NCBI GenBank assembly: GCA_964650965.1
Contig: CAZYYO010000011.1
Span: 1 to 49,302 of the forward strand
Source of the DNA: CAZYYO01 sp964650965
GTDB taxonomy: Bacteria > Bacillota > Clostridia > Lachnospirales > Lachnospiraceae
Direction of reading: 5' to 3'
DNA length: 49,302 nucleotides
Positions 1 through 9,176 of the stretch are shown piece by piece. The notes under the pieces were generated by a model, which ran no database searches, was not told where the DNA came from, and saw only the letters and a list, made by a program, of their open reading frames with translations. Positions within the stretch are counted from its first letter, which is position 1, and every line of letters starts with the position of its first letter. Made by a program: the position numbers and the translations under genes.

Positions 1-760
1 CTAAGTAGTTTGCAATTTCTGAATAGGAATATTGAGAGTAAATAAGCATGTTTTTAGCAAGATTGATTTTTTCAATTCGGATAAACTCTTTTACAGTTGT
101 GCCTGTCTCTCTATGGAAGAGCTGAGAGAGATAAGAGGCATTCAATCCGAGAGAGTCGGCGATGTCCTGGATATGAATGCGATCATGCAAATGCAGAAAG
201 ATATATTCCTTACAATGTCTTACATGAATGTTTTCTTCTTTTCTTAAGGAGGAAGCATTCTTTTTGTTTTTGGATGTATGATTACTCTGTTGAGCAGCTT
301 GGACACCATGGGCATAGGCAAATTCGGCTTCGAAGGCAAGAAGGGCTACCTGAGTACGGTCGTCAAGCTGTTCTAGAATCTGGATATAGCTGTCACTGAG
401 AGAGAAGGCCAATTCAGGATTCATGCCACCACGAATGGCAGCGCGGCTTGCCAGGGTTATCACTACAATGGCCAAATCTTTTTGGTTTCGTAATGCATCA
501 TTGGAGAGCGTGCCAAGCTCTCCCCCTAGATTCTCTAATAGGGAATGCTCCAATAAGTCTGGATTCCCAGCTTCAATTGCCTGGAATTCTCTGACCTCCC
601 GTTCATATGCATTGTGCTTCTGTCCATATTCCCGGCGTTCAAATAGAATCTTCTCACACCGCTCCATGGCATGAAATTTATCCGGATTTGCCCTGGTGTA
701 TTCCAGTATCTTCTGCATGTCTTCATTTCCCTGGTGTTGGTTTGGCGTGTGATTTGTCAT
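1..760 (-). CDS. AraC-family transcriptional regulator, 3' end cut off by the window edge
   Basis: The frame is open from the ATG at 760 leftward to the window edge, about 253 codons, so the C-terminal end is missing. AAGGAG at 773-778 lies about 12 nt upstream of the start. The central part contains LASRAAIRGG, and the last ~75 visible residues hold the first AraC helix-turn-helix (HIQDIADSLGLNASYLSQLF) and the beginning of the second (YSEIANYL). The middle region matches the second AraC protein of this window (9177-9992) in layout and in the RAAIRGG stretch, so the two look like paralogues. It diverges from the GH30 operon across a 170-bp region carrying a 21-bp-spaced direct repeat. I infer that it regulates the GH30-GH3 operon; ligand unknown. 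Confidence 0.85.
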   Translation of the reverse strand, partial: MTNHTPNQHQGNEDMQKILEYTRANPDKFHAMERCEKILFERREYGQKHNAYEREVREFQAIEAGNPDLLEHSLLENLGGELGTLSNDALRNQKDLAIVVITLASRAAIRGGMNPELAFSLSDSYIQILEQLDDRTQVALLAFEAEFAYAHGVQAAQQSNHTSKNKKNASSLRKEENIHVRHCKEYIFLHLHDRIHIQDIADSLGLNASYLSQLFHRETGTTVKEFIRIEKINLAKNMLIYSQYSYSEIANYL

Positions 761-820
761 AATGTGCTGGCTCCTTAGGGGTATATTTTTTATTTCTACA
801 GCTTTACTGTAAGTGCTAAA

Positions 821-853
821 AAACATGATATCTTACATGGAAAACATGATATC
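821..853. promoter_or_regulatory. direct repeat, probable AraC operator
   Basis: AAACATGATATC occurs at 821-832 and again at 842-853, exactly 21 bp apart (two helical turns). This is the usual half-site spacing for AraC-type activators. The pair lies between the divergent AraC gene and GH30. Confidence 0.5.
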
Positions 854-871
854 ATATTATCCATATAGAAG

Positions 872-900
872 CTAGAATGAATCTAACGAAACGGTATAAA
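872..900 (+). promoter_or_regulatory. probable activator-dependent promoter of the GH30 operon
   Basis: TATAAA at 895-900 could serve as a -10 box about 28 nt before the GH30 start. No good TTGACA-like box lies 17 nt upstream (872-877), which fits dependence on the regulator bound at 821-853. Confidence 0.35.
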
Positions 901-930
901 ATATGATTTTATAAAGAGAAGGAGGACATG

Positions 931-2463
931 ATGAAAGCAACAGGAACACAGATTGGATTTGATGTAGCTACAGGAGAAAAATTAATAAGTGAGGTATCGG
1001 TTCCATTTACCAAGGAGCAGGAAATGGAAAGACAGGTGGAGCAAGGTGTGGTAGGAATCTATCCAGGTTATGAATATCAGATAATGGAGGGCTATGGATG
1101 TGCCATGACAGAATCCGCCTGCTATCTGCTTAGCAAGCTAGAGGCAAAGGATAGAGCCCAGGCAATTGATGCCTGGTTTGGAAAGGATGGCATGAATGCC
1201 AAATTTGTTCGTATCCACATTGATAGCTGTGATTATTCCTTAAGTGAGTATCAGGCGGTGGCAGATCCCATTGCAGACCCAACGTTTGCAACATTTAATA
1301 TTGACAGGGACCAGAAATATATTATTCCAGTGATGAAAGAGGTGCTTCAGGCGGCAGGAGGAGATATTTCTGTACTGCTCAGTCCCTGGTCACCACCGGC
1401 AGCATGGAAGACCTGTCCGGAAATGAACCAGAATGATGCAGCCGTTTATGGTGGTATGGGAATGGATGTAGATTTTTCTAAACCGGGAAGATGCTTTGGC
1501 GGCAGATTAAAGCCTGAATACTATGGCCCATGGGCAGCATATCTTGTGAAATACATTCAGGCCTATTTGCAGGAAGGAATTCCAGTTACCATGTTGTCCA
1601 TTCAAAATGAGGCAAGTGCTGCTACCAACTGGGACAGCTGTCTGTGGAGTGGAGAACAGGAGAAAACCTTCTTAAAAGATTATTTATACCCGGCAATGAA
1701 GGAAGCAGGGTTAACAGAGAAGGTGGGAATTTTTATCTGGGATCATAACAAGGAGCGTATGGTAGAACATATTGATGAAATGATGCAGGATGATATTGCA
1801 CACATGATTGAGGGCTTTGCATATCACTGGTACAGTGGAGATCATTTTGAAGCCTTAAGCATGCTTCATGAAAAATATCCCCAGAAGGTGCTAATGCATT
1901 CGGAAAGCTGTGGACTGCATATTCCAGGAAAGGCAACAGCTTTTCCACTACCTTTTGACGTAGAACATTTAGATCAGGTTCCAGAGGAAATGCTAAAACG
2001 AATTCCACCAGAAATGCTTGCATCCTTAAGAAAAAGTCCTTTGGAGGTAGATTTTGAAGATGCCATGGCTTATGCCCATGACATGATTGGTGATTTAAAT
2101 CATGGCATGAACCGCTGGATTGACTGGAACCTTATGGTTGACCGTAATGGTGGCCCAAGACATGTGCCAGGAGGCTTTGCTGCTCCTATTGTATATGAGG
2201 ATGATAATCGCTTCTCTAAGACCATTAGCTTTGATTATATCGATTTAATTGCCAGATATTTCCCTAAGGGTGCAACCCGTATCGGCGTGTCTACCTTTGG
2301 CAGCAACGTGGAAGCTGCTGCTGCAAAAGATACAGAGGGAACCATTCGGGTTATTTTACTAAATTCAACCAAAGAAGAGCTGACAACAAATCTTCGCGTA
2401 GATGGCTATGTAGGAACGGTGTGTCTGAAGCCTGAGACGCTTACTGGAATAAAATTACTGTAA
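931..2463 (+). CDS. GH30 family glycoside hydrolase (glucosylceramidase/beta-glycosidase-like)
   Basis: A 510-residue protein without a signal peptide, so probably cytoplasmic. It has the GH30 (clan GH-A) TIM-barrel pattern: an early MEGYGCAMTES segment, LLSPWSPPAAWK, the acid/base glutamate in LSIQNEAS (about residue 227) and the nucleophile glutamate in MHSESCG (about residue 325), then a C-terminal beta region. GH30 enzymes cleave beta-glucosidic, beta-1,6-glucan, xylan or related links; the exact substrate cannot be read here. AAGGAGG at 919-925 stands 5 nt before the ATG at 931 and only 2 nt before the ATG at 928, so 931 is preferred. It leads an operon with a HAD phosphatase, an HD protein and GH3, which suggests sequential trimming of an imported beta-glucoside. 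Confidence 0.9.
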   Translation: MKATGTQIGFDVATGEKLISEVSVPFTKEQEMERQVEQGVVGIYPGYEYQIMEGYGCAMTESACYLLSKLEAKDRAQAIDAWFGKDGMNAKFVRIHIDSCDYSLSEYQAVADPIADPTFATFNIDRDQKYIIPVMKEVLQAAGGDISVLLSPWSPPAAWKTCPEMNQNDAAVYGGMGMDVDFSKPGRCFGGRLKPEYYGPWAAYLVKYIQAYLQEGIPVTMLSIQNEASAATNWDSCLWSGEQEKTFLKDYLYPAMKEAGLTEKVGIFIWDHNKERMVEHIDEMMQDDIAHMIEGFAYHWYSGDHFEALSMLHEKYPQKVLMHSESCGLHIPGKATAFPLPFDVEHLDQVPEEMLKRIPPEMLASLRKSPLEVDFEDAMAYAHDMIGDLNHGMNRWIDWNLMVDRNGGPRHVPGGFAAPIVYEDDNRFSKTISFDYIDLIARYFPKGATRIGVSTFGSNVEAAAAKDTEGTIRVILLNSTKEELTTNLRVDGYVGTVCLKPETLTGIKLL

Positions 2464-2535
2464 TTTATCATGTAACCTGTTATTTTCTATGTTATACTAT
2501 AATCGTTATTAGAAAATGCAGAAGGATAGATACAG

Positions 2536-3177
2536 ATGATTAAGAACATTATATTTGATGTAGGAGATGTATTAATAGAATATCGCTGGCTGGATATGCT
2601 AATGGAGCATGGACTTAGCCAGGAAGAAGCAGAGAAGATTGGTCAAACAATGTTCTCTGATTCTCTTTGGTTAGAATTGGATTTATCCATTCTATCTGAT
2701 GAGGAAATTATAAGAAGGTATCAAGAGAAATATCCTCAATATGCAGAGGTTATCGCCTGGTTTATCACCCATGGAGAATATATGCATACCAAGAGAAAAC
2801 GGATATGGAAGCAGGTGCATGAGTTAAAGAAACAGGGCTACCACTTGTATATTCTATCTAATTATTCTGAAAATCTGTTTCGCAAGCATACCAAGGGAGC
2901 AGATTTCCTCAAGGATATGGATGGCGTTGTAGTAAGCTATATGATTCATAAGGTAAAGCCGGAGAAGGAAATCTATGAATACCTGCTAGACAGGTATCAG
3001 TTAAATCCCAAGGAGTGCTTCTTCTTAGATGATAGAGCAGCTAATACCAAGGCAGCAGAAGACATGGGAATCCATACCTTTACGGTAACCTCGGAACAGG
3101 CATTATATGACAGACTGGAGGAAATTATACACAGACCCGATGCATTTATGTGTAATCCACAGCCGATTGTATCCTAG
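2536..3177 (+). CDS. HAD-superfamily hydrolase, subfamily IA (YihX-like phosphatase)
   Basis: 213 residues. HAD motif I is FDVGDVL near the N-terminus, with Asp8 as expected nucleophile. The position two after it is Gly, as in YihX-type alpha-glucose-1-phosphatases, not the usual second Asp. Motif II is ILSNYS, motif III the lysine in KVKPEKEIY, and motif IV FLDDR. Cap helices sit between motifs I and II. GAAGGA at 2521-2526 is 9 nt before the ATG. It lies 72 bp after GH30 and 3 bp before the HD gene, so it is probably co-transcribed; it may dephosphorylate a sugar phosphate released by the hydrolases (inference). Confidence 0.85.
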   Translation: MIKNIIFDVGDVLIEYRWLDMLMEHGLSQEEAEKIGQTMFSDSLWLELDLSILSDEEIIRRYQEKYPQYAEVIAWFITHGEYMHTKRKRIWKQVHELKKQGYHLYILSNYSENLFRKHTKGADFLKDMDGVVVSYMIHKVKPEKEIYEYLLDRYQLNPKECFFLDDRAANTKAAEDMGIHTFTVTSEQALYDRLEEIIHRPDAFMCNPQPIVS

Positions 3178-3180
3178 GAG

Positions 3181-3660
3181 ATGAGTGTATTGACCAGGCA
3201 AAGATTATTTATTAATACGGTAAATCAGATTCAGAAAAATGAACATGTGCAGGAGATGGATCAATTCTGCCATCATCGTGTAACCACTACCCTGCGGCAT
3301 TGCTATCGGGTAGCAAGACTTAGTATGAAAATGGCGGATCGGCTTCATTGGAAGGTGGATGCCAGAAGTCTGGCAAGAGGAGCCATGCTTCATGATTTTT
3401 ATCTGTATGAATTTAAGCAGGAGCCAATCAATGGCTGGATGCATGGAACAGGACATCCGAAGAAAGCGTTGGAGAATGCCAGAATCTATTATGATTTAAA
3501 TCCTAAGGAAGAAAATATCATTCGAAGCCATATGTGGCCTATGACCTTATTTCATCCACCAAAAAGTAAAGAGGCATGGCTGGTGTCTGTGGCAGATAAG
3601 ATTGTGGCTTTTCGAGAGATGATTATGGGGAAGGGAAGAAGAAAAGAGGAGAAAGTATGA
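3181..3660 (+). CDS. HD-domain phosphohydrolase
   Basis: 159 residues. HD-type metal ligands are visible: His in LRHCYRVARLS, then HD in RGAMLHDFYLYEF, then H in GTGHPKKA and an Asp in SVADKIVAF. These are typical of small cytoplasmic HD phosphohydrolases (YedJ/YqeK type). The start is uncertain: AGGAG (3176-3180) directly abuts the ATG at 3181, while the in-frame TTG at 3190 stands at a better 9-nt spacing. The SD overlaps the stop codon of the HAD gene, indicating translational coupling. The 3' end overlaps the GH3 start by 4 nt (ATGA). Substrate unknown. Confidence 0.8.
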   Translation: MSVLTRQRLFINTVNQIQKNEHVQEMDQFCHHRVTTTLRHCYRVARLSMKMADRLHWKVDARSLARGAMLHDFYLYEFKQEPINGWMHGTGHPKKALENARIYYDLNPKEENIIRSHMWPMTLFHPPKSKEAWLVSVADKIVAFREMIMGKGRRKEEKV

Positions 3661-6176
3661 AAGAAAACCGATATGATACACAAAAGGCCAGACTTGAGCT
3701 GGCAAAAGAAATCGCCAGTGAGGCAGTTGTACTTCTAAAAAATGAGGATGGTTTTTTGCCTCTTCAGGCACAAACCGTGGCTGTGATTGGAATGACAGCG
3801 TATAAGCCAAATCTTGGGGGAATGGGAAGTGGAATGTCCTTTATGGGTAAGGAGATTCCATCTATGACAGATGCAATGAAGAAGGTGGGACTGATTCCGG
3901 AAGAAGGAATTGACCAGTTTTACCAGGATTATTTTGCGGCTATTCCACCGGAGAATCCCTTTGCAAAATTTATAGAGCTACGGGAATCTGGCGTGGATTT
4001 AGTGGCCAGTGGAGCAGTCTATGAAATCTTTGGACAGTACAGTCCTCAGAGAGAGGAAATAGAGATACCACAGAAGCTGTGGAATCAGGCCAAGGAAACC
4101 TGTGATACAGCCGTTCTTGTTTTTGGACGCAGTACCGGCGGTGAGGAATGCGACCGGCATGTGGACAATGATTTCTATTTGTTAGACAGTGAGAAGGCAA
4201 TGATTGCAGATACCTGTAAGAATTTTAAACAGGTGGTCTTACTGGTGAATACCAATGGATTAACAGATTTGTCCTGGATTGACAGCTATCCCCAGATCAA
4301 AAGCGTGATGTTTATCGGAGCTGGCGGAGAGCAGGGAATGGATGCCTTGGCAGAACTATTGGTTGGAAGGGAGACCCCCAGTGGTAAGCTGGCATTTACC
4401 ATCGCCACGTCCTATGAAGCATATCCCACCAGTGAGGATTTCTCATGGGATAAGGACCATCCTGAGAATATCAGGGAGTATAAGGACTATGGGCTAGATG
4501 CTGCGGCAAATGGAAGCGTGGGCTTTGATATGAGCCCGGTAGATGTATACCGTGAAGGTCTGTATATGGGATATCGTTATTTCGATTCCTTTGGAAAAGA
4601 GGTATTATATCCCTTTGGTTTTGGCCTCTCTTATGCAGGCTTTGTATTAGATCAGGTGGAGGCAAGCTTGATTTCCGGTAAGGATGCGCCGTTGCTTCAG
4701 ATCCAGGCACATGTGATTAATACCTCCTCAGAGTATGCGGGAAAAGAAGTGGTTCAGCTGTATGTGTCTTCTCCGGAGGGTTCCTTAGAGCAGCCCTATC
4801 AAGGTCTTAAGGGATGGGTGAAAACAGAACTGATTTGTCCGGAAAGCTCTCAGGATGTGGCTATGGAGGTCTCTATCAGAGAACTGGCATCCTATGATGA
4901 AGACCGAGCAGCATGGGTTTTAGAGGCAGGAGAATATCTGCTTCGTGTGGGTAACTCTTCTAGACATACCCATGTGATTGGCAAGCTTTTGGTGCAGCAG
5001 GATATTGTAACGGAGCAGTTGAGTAATTGCCTGACCATCAATCCTAAGAATTTAGATAGCATTGATTTCCTGTCAGCAAAGGATGCCGCTGCAATTACAT
5101 ATGAAGGGGAAATGGAAGAAATCCAGAAGGCACCGGTTCTTACGGTAGCATCACAGGATATGATAACATTGGTACCAGATCATAAGGAGAAGCATACTGG
5201 GTTAGAACTGGTTAAACAAATGAGTGATGACCAGCTGATGGCAATGGCTGTAGGCTATGGCTCTGGACTTCCTTTTGCTAGTATGATGGATGGCAGCCAG
5301 CCACTTACCATACAAGATGACCAGGGAGAGGACATTACAACCAATTCCCATCCCTCTGGAGCCGTTGGATATGTAAGCCCTGCAATTACCAAGCTGGGAA
5401 TTCCATCCGCCTGCTATAAGGATGGACCAGCCAGTGTGGGAATGATTGCATGGCCCACAGAAATGACCTTGGCATGTACCTTTAATCAGAAGCTGTGCTA
5501 TGACTTTGGTGCTGCTGCCGGAAGAGAGGCAGATGAACAACAGGTAGACAGCTGGCTGGCTCCAGCCATGAATCTTCATAGAAATCCAATTGGAGGACGT
5601 AATTTTGAATACTTCTCCGAAGACCCCTATGTTACTGGAATCTGTGGTGCAGCAGTGTGCCAGGGAGCTGCTGAGAATAATTACGCAACCTGCTGTCCAA
5701 AGCATTTTGCTTTAAATGAGCAGGAAACCTATCGAAGAGGCAGCAGACCGAAAAATATTGATGCTGTAGACTCTGTTGTAACAGAACGTGTGGCTAGAGA
5801 GTTATATTTAAAGCCTTTTGAAATGACCATAAAGAATGCACCGGTGCGTACCATCATGACCAGCTTTAATAAAATCAATGGAACTTTTGCCGGAGGAAGA
5901 CAAGATTTGAATACCCAGATTCTACGAAAGGAATGGGGATTTGAAGGCGTCGTTGTAACGGATTGGGGAGACATGGATTTTGCAGTAGATGGTGCAGATG
6001 CAGTGGCTGCCGGAAATGACATTGTTATGCCGGGAGGTCCACCGGTAATTGCTCAAATGAGACAGGGATTGTCAGAGGGTAGAGTGACTAGAGAACAGCT
6101 GGAGCTTGCGGTAGAACACCTTTTGATTTATGTTTTCAATTCCCAGTCCTATGAATTGTATCTACAAAAAGAATAA
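3657..6176 (+). CDS. GH3 beta-glucosidase-type enzyme with permuted domain order
   Basis: 839 residues, no signal peptide. The alpha/beta sandwich domain, normally C-terminal in GH3, comes first (VVLLKNEDGFLPL near residue 25, AVIGMTAYKP), followed by a fibronectin-like region (YPFGFGLSYAGF, VVQLYVSSPEGS). The catalytic TIM barrel lies in the C-terminal half: GRNFEYFSEDP, CCPKHFALNEQE, and the nucleophile Asp in VVTDWGDMD (about residue 769). The same reversed order is known in beta-glucosidases from Butyrivibrio and Ruminococcus albus, so it is unusual but not new. Starts by ATGA overlap with the HD gene and ends the GH30 operon. Likely releases glucose or a related sugar from short beta-glycosides. 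Confidence 0.92.
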   Translation: MKENRYDTQKARLELAKEIASEAVVLLKNEDGFLPLQAQTVAVIGMTAYKPNLGGMGSGMSFMGKEIPSMTDAMKKVGLIPEEGIDQFYQDYFAAIPPENPFAKFIELRESGVDLVASGAVYEIFGQYSPQREEIEIPQKLWNQAKETCDTAVLVFGRSTGGEECDRHVDNDFYLLDSEKAMIADTCKNFKQVVLLVNTNGLTDLSWIDSYPQIKSVMFIGAGGEQGMDALAELLVGRETPSGKLAFTIATSYEAYPTSEDFSWDKDHPENIREYKDYGLDAAANGSVGFDMSPVDVYREGLYMGYRYFDSFGKEVLYPFGFGLSYAGFVLDQVEASLISGKDAPLLQIQAHVINTSSEYAGKEVVQLYVSSPEGSLEQPYQGLKGWVKTELICPESSQDVAMEVSIRELASYDEDRAAWVLEAGEYLLRVGNSSRHTHVIGKLLVQQDIVTEQLSNCLTINPKNLDSIDFLSAKDAAAITYEGEMEEIQKAPVLTVASQDMITLVPDHKEKHTGLELVKQMSDDQLMAMAVGYGSGLPFASMMDGSQPLTIQDDQGEDITTNSHPSGAVGYVSPAITKLGIPSACYKDGPASVGMIAWPTEMTLACTFNQKLCYDFGAAAGREADEQQVDSWLAPAMNLHRNPIGGRNFEYFSEDPYVTGICGAAVCQGAAENNYATCCPKHFALNEQETYRRGSRPKNIDAVDSVVTERVARELYLKPFEMTIKNAPVRTIMTSFNKINGTFAGGRQDLNTQILRKEWGFEGVVVTDWGDMDFAVDGADAVAAGNDIVMPGGPPVIAQMRQGLSEGRVTREQLELAVEHLLIYVFNSQSYELYLQKE

Positions 6177-6285
6177 AAAAAGATATCAGTGAATTTGTGA
6201 CCAATAACAGACAGATAAAAGGTAGCAGCTGATGATTCGAAACAAAAGGCGGGAATACAGCGATACCTGGTAAGGAGTATGGCAG

Positions 6286-8196
6286 ATGGAGAAGACAACG
6301 ATTCTTATTGTAGATGACGTAAAAATGAATCGGATGATTGTGCGTAAATGTTTCCAGGATATGTACCATGTGATTGAGGCGGAAAATGGAGAACAGGCGA
6401 TTGCATTACTAGAAAGCCAGTCCGTTCAAATTGTTATTACCGATATTTTTATGGAACCGATGGATGGATATGAACTGATTCAATATATTCGCAGTCAGGA
6501 TAGATATAGAAAGATTCCAGTGATTGCCATTACAGAGTCGGATCAGGCCTCTCGGAAAAAGGCGCTAAGAGCAGGAGCAGATGATTTGATTTATCGCCCC
6601 TTTGTCAGCACCATTCTTCATGACCGGGTACATGGTCTTTTGATTGATGGTCTGGACTTGGAACGTTACAAGTTGGCATATGAGAACAATCCCATTCCAT
6701 TTCTGCTGTACCAGGTGATTGACCGACCTGATACGCCCAGCTATAAGCTGTTGTATTTAAATCAGTCTGCCAGGGAACATTTCCCGGCAATCTTTATTGA
6801 AGATACGTTGTCTACAGATGAGAAGCCTCAGCAAAGAGACTGCCTTTTGCATACCCTTCGTTCCGGTCAGGTAAAGCGGAAAACCATATGCGATGAAGAA
6901 ACGGGACAGCTGTTGGATTGGACCGTTTACCCGGATGGCAACCACTTGGTGGCAGCAATGGTGCACAATATTACGAAGCCGGTAGAGGAGCAGACGGAAA
7001 TTTCCCGGGAGCTAATAGAAACACAGCTTAAATTAGAGGCTGTCCAGAAAGCCAATCAGGCAAAAACAGAATTCCTGTCCCGTATGAGTCATGACTTAAG
7101 AACACCAATGAATGGTATTTTAGGATTAATTGACCTGGCGCAGGACTGTAATGATATGAATGAAATAAAAGAAAATCTGGCACAAATGAAGCTGTCAGGT
7201 CGTTACCTTTTGAACCTTATGAATGATACCTTAGATATTAGCAAGATTGAAGCTGGAAAAATGGAGCTTCATGAAAAGCCTGCCAATAGCAACGATATTA
7301 TGCAGAATATCTTGGGAAATGCCCACTTGATGGCAGGAAGCAAGGGCGTGCAGCTGAAGGTTATCATTCCACCGATTGCAAAGGAGGATTGGCGTCCAAT
7401 TATTGTAGATGCCGCTAGATTAGAACAGGTGTTAATGAATCTAATCTCCAATGCAATTAAATATACCCCGGAAAATGGTATGGTGGAATTGGATATGAAG
7501 ACCATCTCAATTACCCCGGAAGAGGTAGTAGATCAATACATCATACGAGATAATGGCATTGGTATGAGTGAAGAATTCCTTACAAAGGTATTTGAACCAT
7601 TTACACAGGAGAATCGAATTTACACCAATCGTCAGAATGGAACCGGATTAGGACTGACCATTGTTAAGCAGTTAGTGGATTTAATGGGCGGCCAGATTTC
7701 TATAAGCAGCCAGGTGGGCAAGGGGACAGAGGTAACTCTGCAAATGCATTATAAGGTATATCACGGTGAATTAGAACAGAAGACCCCACTGCCTAAGGAT
7801 GCGTTATTGAATAAGCGAATCTTATTATGTGAGGACCATCCGTTAAACGCAGAAATTGCCGGTAAGCTTTTAGAAAAGGTGGGAGCCAAAACAGACCAGG
7901 CCAGTGATGGCAGTATTGGTTTGCGCATGTTTGAGGCTTCCGAGGAAGGGTATTATGATGCCATTCTTATGGATGTTCGTATGCCAGTGATGGATGGCTT
8001 AGAGGCAACCAGGCAGATTCGTAAATGTGGCAAAAAGTATGCTACAACAATTCCTATTATTGCTATGACAGCAAATGCATTTGATGAAGATATAGAGCGT
8101 TGCCTTATGGCAGGCATGGATGCACATCTGGTGAAACCAGTGGAGCCGGCCCTTTTGTATAAAACAATTGCAGAACAAATACGCAGACGAGTATAA
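6286..8196 (+). CDS. hybrid response regulator/histidine kinase (REC-HK-REC)
   Basis: 636 residues, soluble, no membrane segment. An N-terminal receiver (ILIVDDVKMNRMIV; phospho-acceptor Asp about residue 53 in VITDIFM) is followed by a PAS-like stretch (about 125-235), a HisKA domain with His about 269 (FLSRMSHDLRTPMNG), an HATPase_c domain (DNGIGMSEEF, GTGLGLTIVKQ), and a C-terminal receiver (LLCEDHPLNAEIAG; Asp about 563 in ILMDVRMP). AAGGAG at 6272-6277 is 8 nt before the ATG. There is no DNA-binding output domain. The C-terminal receiver closely resembles that of the kinase at 31103-33604. Signal and target unknown. Confidence 0.9.
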   Translation: MEKTTILIVDDVKMNRMIVRKCFQDMYHVIEAENGEQAIALLESQSVQIVITDIFMEPMDGYELIQYIRSQDRYRKIPVIAITESDQASRKKALRAGADDLIYRPFVSTILHDRVHGLLIDGLDLERYKLAYENNPIPFLLYQVIDRPDTPSYKLLYLNQSAREHFPAIFIEDTLSTDEKPQQRDCLLHTLRSGQVKRKTICDEETGQLLDWTVYPDGNHLVAAMVHNITKPVEEQTEISRELIETQLKLEAVQKANQAKTEFLSRMSHDLRTPMNGILGLIDLAQDCNDMNEIKENLAQMKLSGRYLLNLMNDTLDISKIEAGKMELHEKPANSNDIMQNILGNAHLMAGSKGVQLKVIIPPIAKEDWRPIIVDAARLEQVLMNLISNAIKYTPENGMVELDMKTISITPEEVVDQYIIRDNGIGMSEEFLTKVFEPFTQENRIYTNRQNGTGLGLTIVKQLVDLMGGQISISSQVGKGTEVTLQMHYKVYHGELEQKTPLPKDALLNKRILLCEDHPLNAEIAGKLLEKVGAKTDQASDGSIGLRMFEASEEGYYDAILMDVRMPVMDGLEATRQIRKCGKKYATTIPIIAMTANAFDEDIERCLMAGMDAHLVKPVEPALLYKTIAEQIRRRV

Positions 8197-8224
8197 AACA
8201 ACAGCAGATGAAGTTTGTTGTTTT
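8195..8224 (+). terminator. weak hairpin after the hybrid kinase
   Basis: AAAACAACA (8195-8203) pairs with TGTTGTTTT (8216-8224) around a 12-nt loop, starting in the stop codon. The stem is AT-rich and ends in T residues. Confidence 0.35.
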
Positions 8225-8254
8225 CTATTCACAAAAGTTTCAAAGTGTAGTAAG

Positions 8255-8288
8255 ATAGTCGAGGTTTGAAAAAACCTCGACTATTTTA
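8255..8288 (+). terminator. Rho-independent terminator before degV
   Basis: A perfect 13-bp stem (8255-8267 with 8272-8284) closes a GAAA tetraloop and is followed by TTTTA. It separates the kinase gene from the DegV gene. Confidence 0.65.
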
Positions 8289-8324
8289 GATGAAAATAAG
8301 AAGATATTCCAGGAGGAAATAAAC

Positions 8325-9164
8325 ATGAGCATTCGCATTATTACAGATTCGGCATCCGATATTGAACAGAATAAGTATGAAGGATTAACCATTATACCAT
8401 TAGGCATCAGCTTTGGAGACATGCAATACCAGGATGGGATTAATTTATCCCATAAAGAATTCTATGAACTGTTAATTGAGCAGGAAGAGCTGCCAAAAAC
8501 CAGTCAGGTGGCACCTTTTGCTTTTGAAGAGGCCTATGAGAAGGTGAAAGCGGCAGGAGACGAAGCAATTGTTATTACCCTGTCTTCTAAGCTGTCCGGC
8601 ACCAATCAAAGTGCAAATATTGCGTTGGATGGATATGAGGACTGCATTCACATTGTGGACAGCTTAAATGTATGCGTTGGTCAGCAGATTTTGGTTCTGC
8701 TGGCACTTCGTCTGGTAGAACAGGGGCTGGGTGTACAGGAGATTATTGCAAAGCTGGAGGAAGAAAAGAAGAACATCCGTGTTCTTGCATTGTTTGATAC
8801 CCTGGAATACCTTCGCAAAGGGGGAAGAGTTTCTAATCTGGCAGGAGTAATGGGAAATGCACTGGCCATTAAACCGGTGATTGCAGTAGTAGATGGGGAA
8901 ATTGCTGTCTTAGGAAAAGCACGAGGCTCTAAGAACGGAAATAATATGTTGACCAAGCAGATTCAGGAAGCAGGAGGCATTCGCTTCGATATGCCATTGA
9001 GCCTGGGATATTCCGGATTAAGCGATGCACTGCTTCAGAAATATGTGGCAGATCATGAATTCTTATGGGTAGGTAAGACAGAAGAATTGCCAGTTACTCT
9101 GGTTGGCGGAGCGATTGGAACCCATGCAGGTCCTGGTGCGATTGCTATTGGATATTTTGCATAA
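8325..9164 (+). CDS. DegV family fatty-acid-binding protein
   Basis: 279 residues, the usual DegV length. It shows IITDSASDIE at the N-terminus, PKTSQVAPFAFEEAYE, and the ITLSSKLSGTNQSA loop that contacts the fatty-acid carboxylate in FakB/DegV proteins, plus GRVSNLAG. DegV/FakB proteins bind fatty acids and present them to a FakA kinase; no fakA is seen nearby. AGGAGG lies about 9 nt before the ATG. The gene stands alone between a terminator and the convergent AraC gene at 9177. Confidence 0.93.
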   Translation: MSIRIITDSASDIEQNKYEGLTIIPLGISFGDMQYQDGINLSHKEFYELLIEQEELPKTSQVAPFAFEEAYEKVKAAGDEAIVITLSSKLSGTNQSANIALDGYEDCIHIVDSLNVCVGQQILVLLALRLVEQGLGVQEIIAKLEEEKKNIRVLALFDTLEYLRKGGRVSNLAGVMGNALAIKPVIAVVDGEIAVLGKARGSKNGNNMLTKQIQEAGGIRFDMPLSLGYSGLSDALLQKYVADHEFLWVGKTEELPVTLVGGAIGTHAGPGAIAIGYFA

Positions 9165-9176
9165 CATCATGAAAAA

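Noticed and set aside
5202..5705. A 167-codon minus-strand open frame
   Set aside because: It is antisense to the GH3 catalytic barrel, whose motifs are intact on the plus strand.
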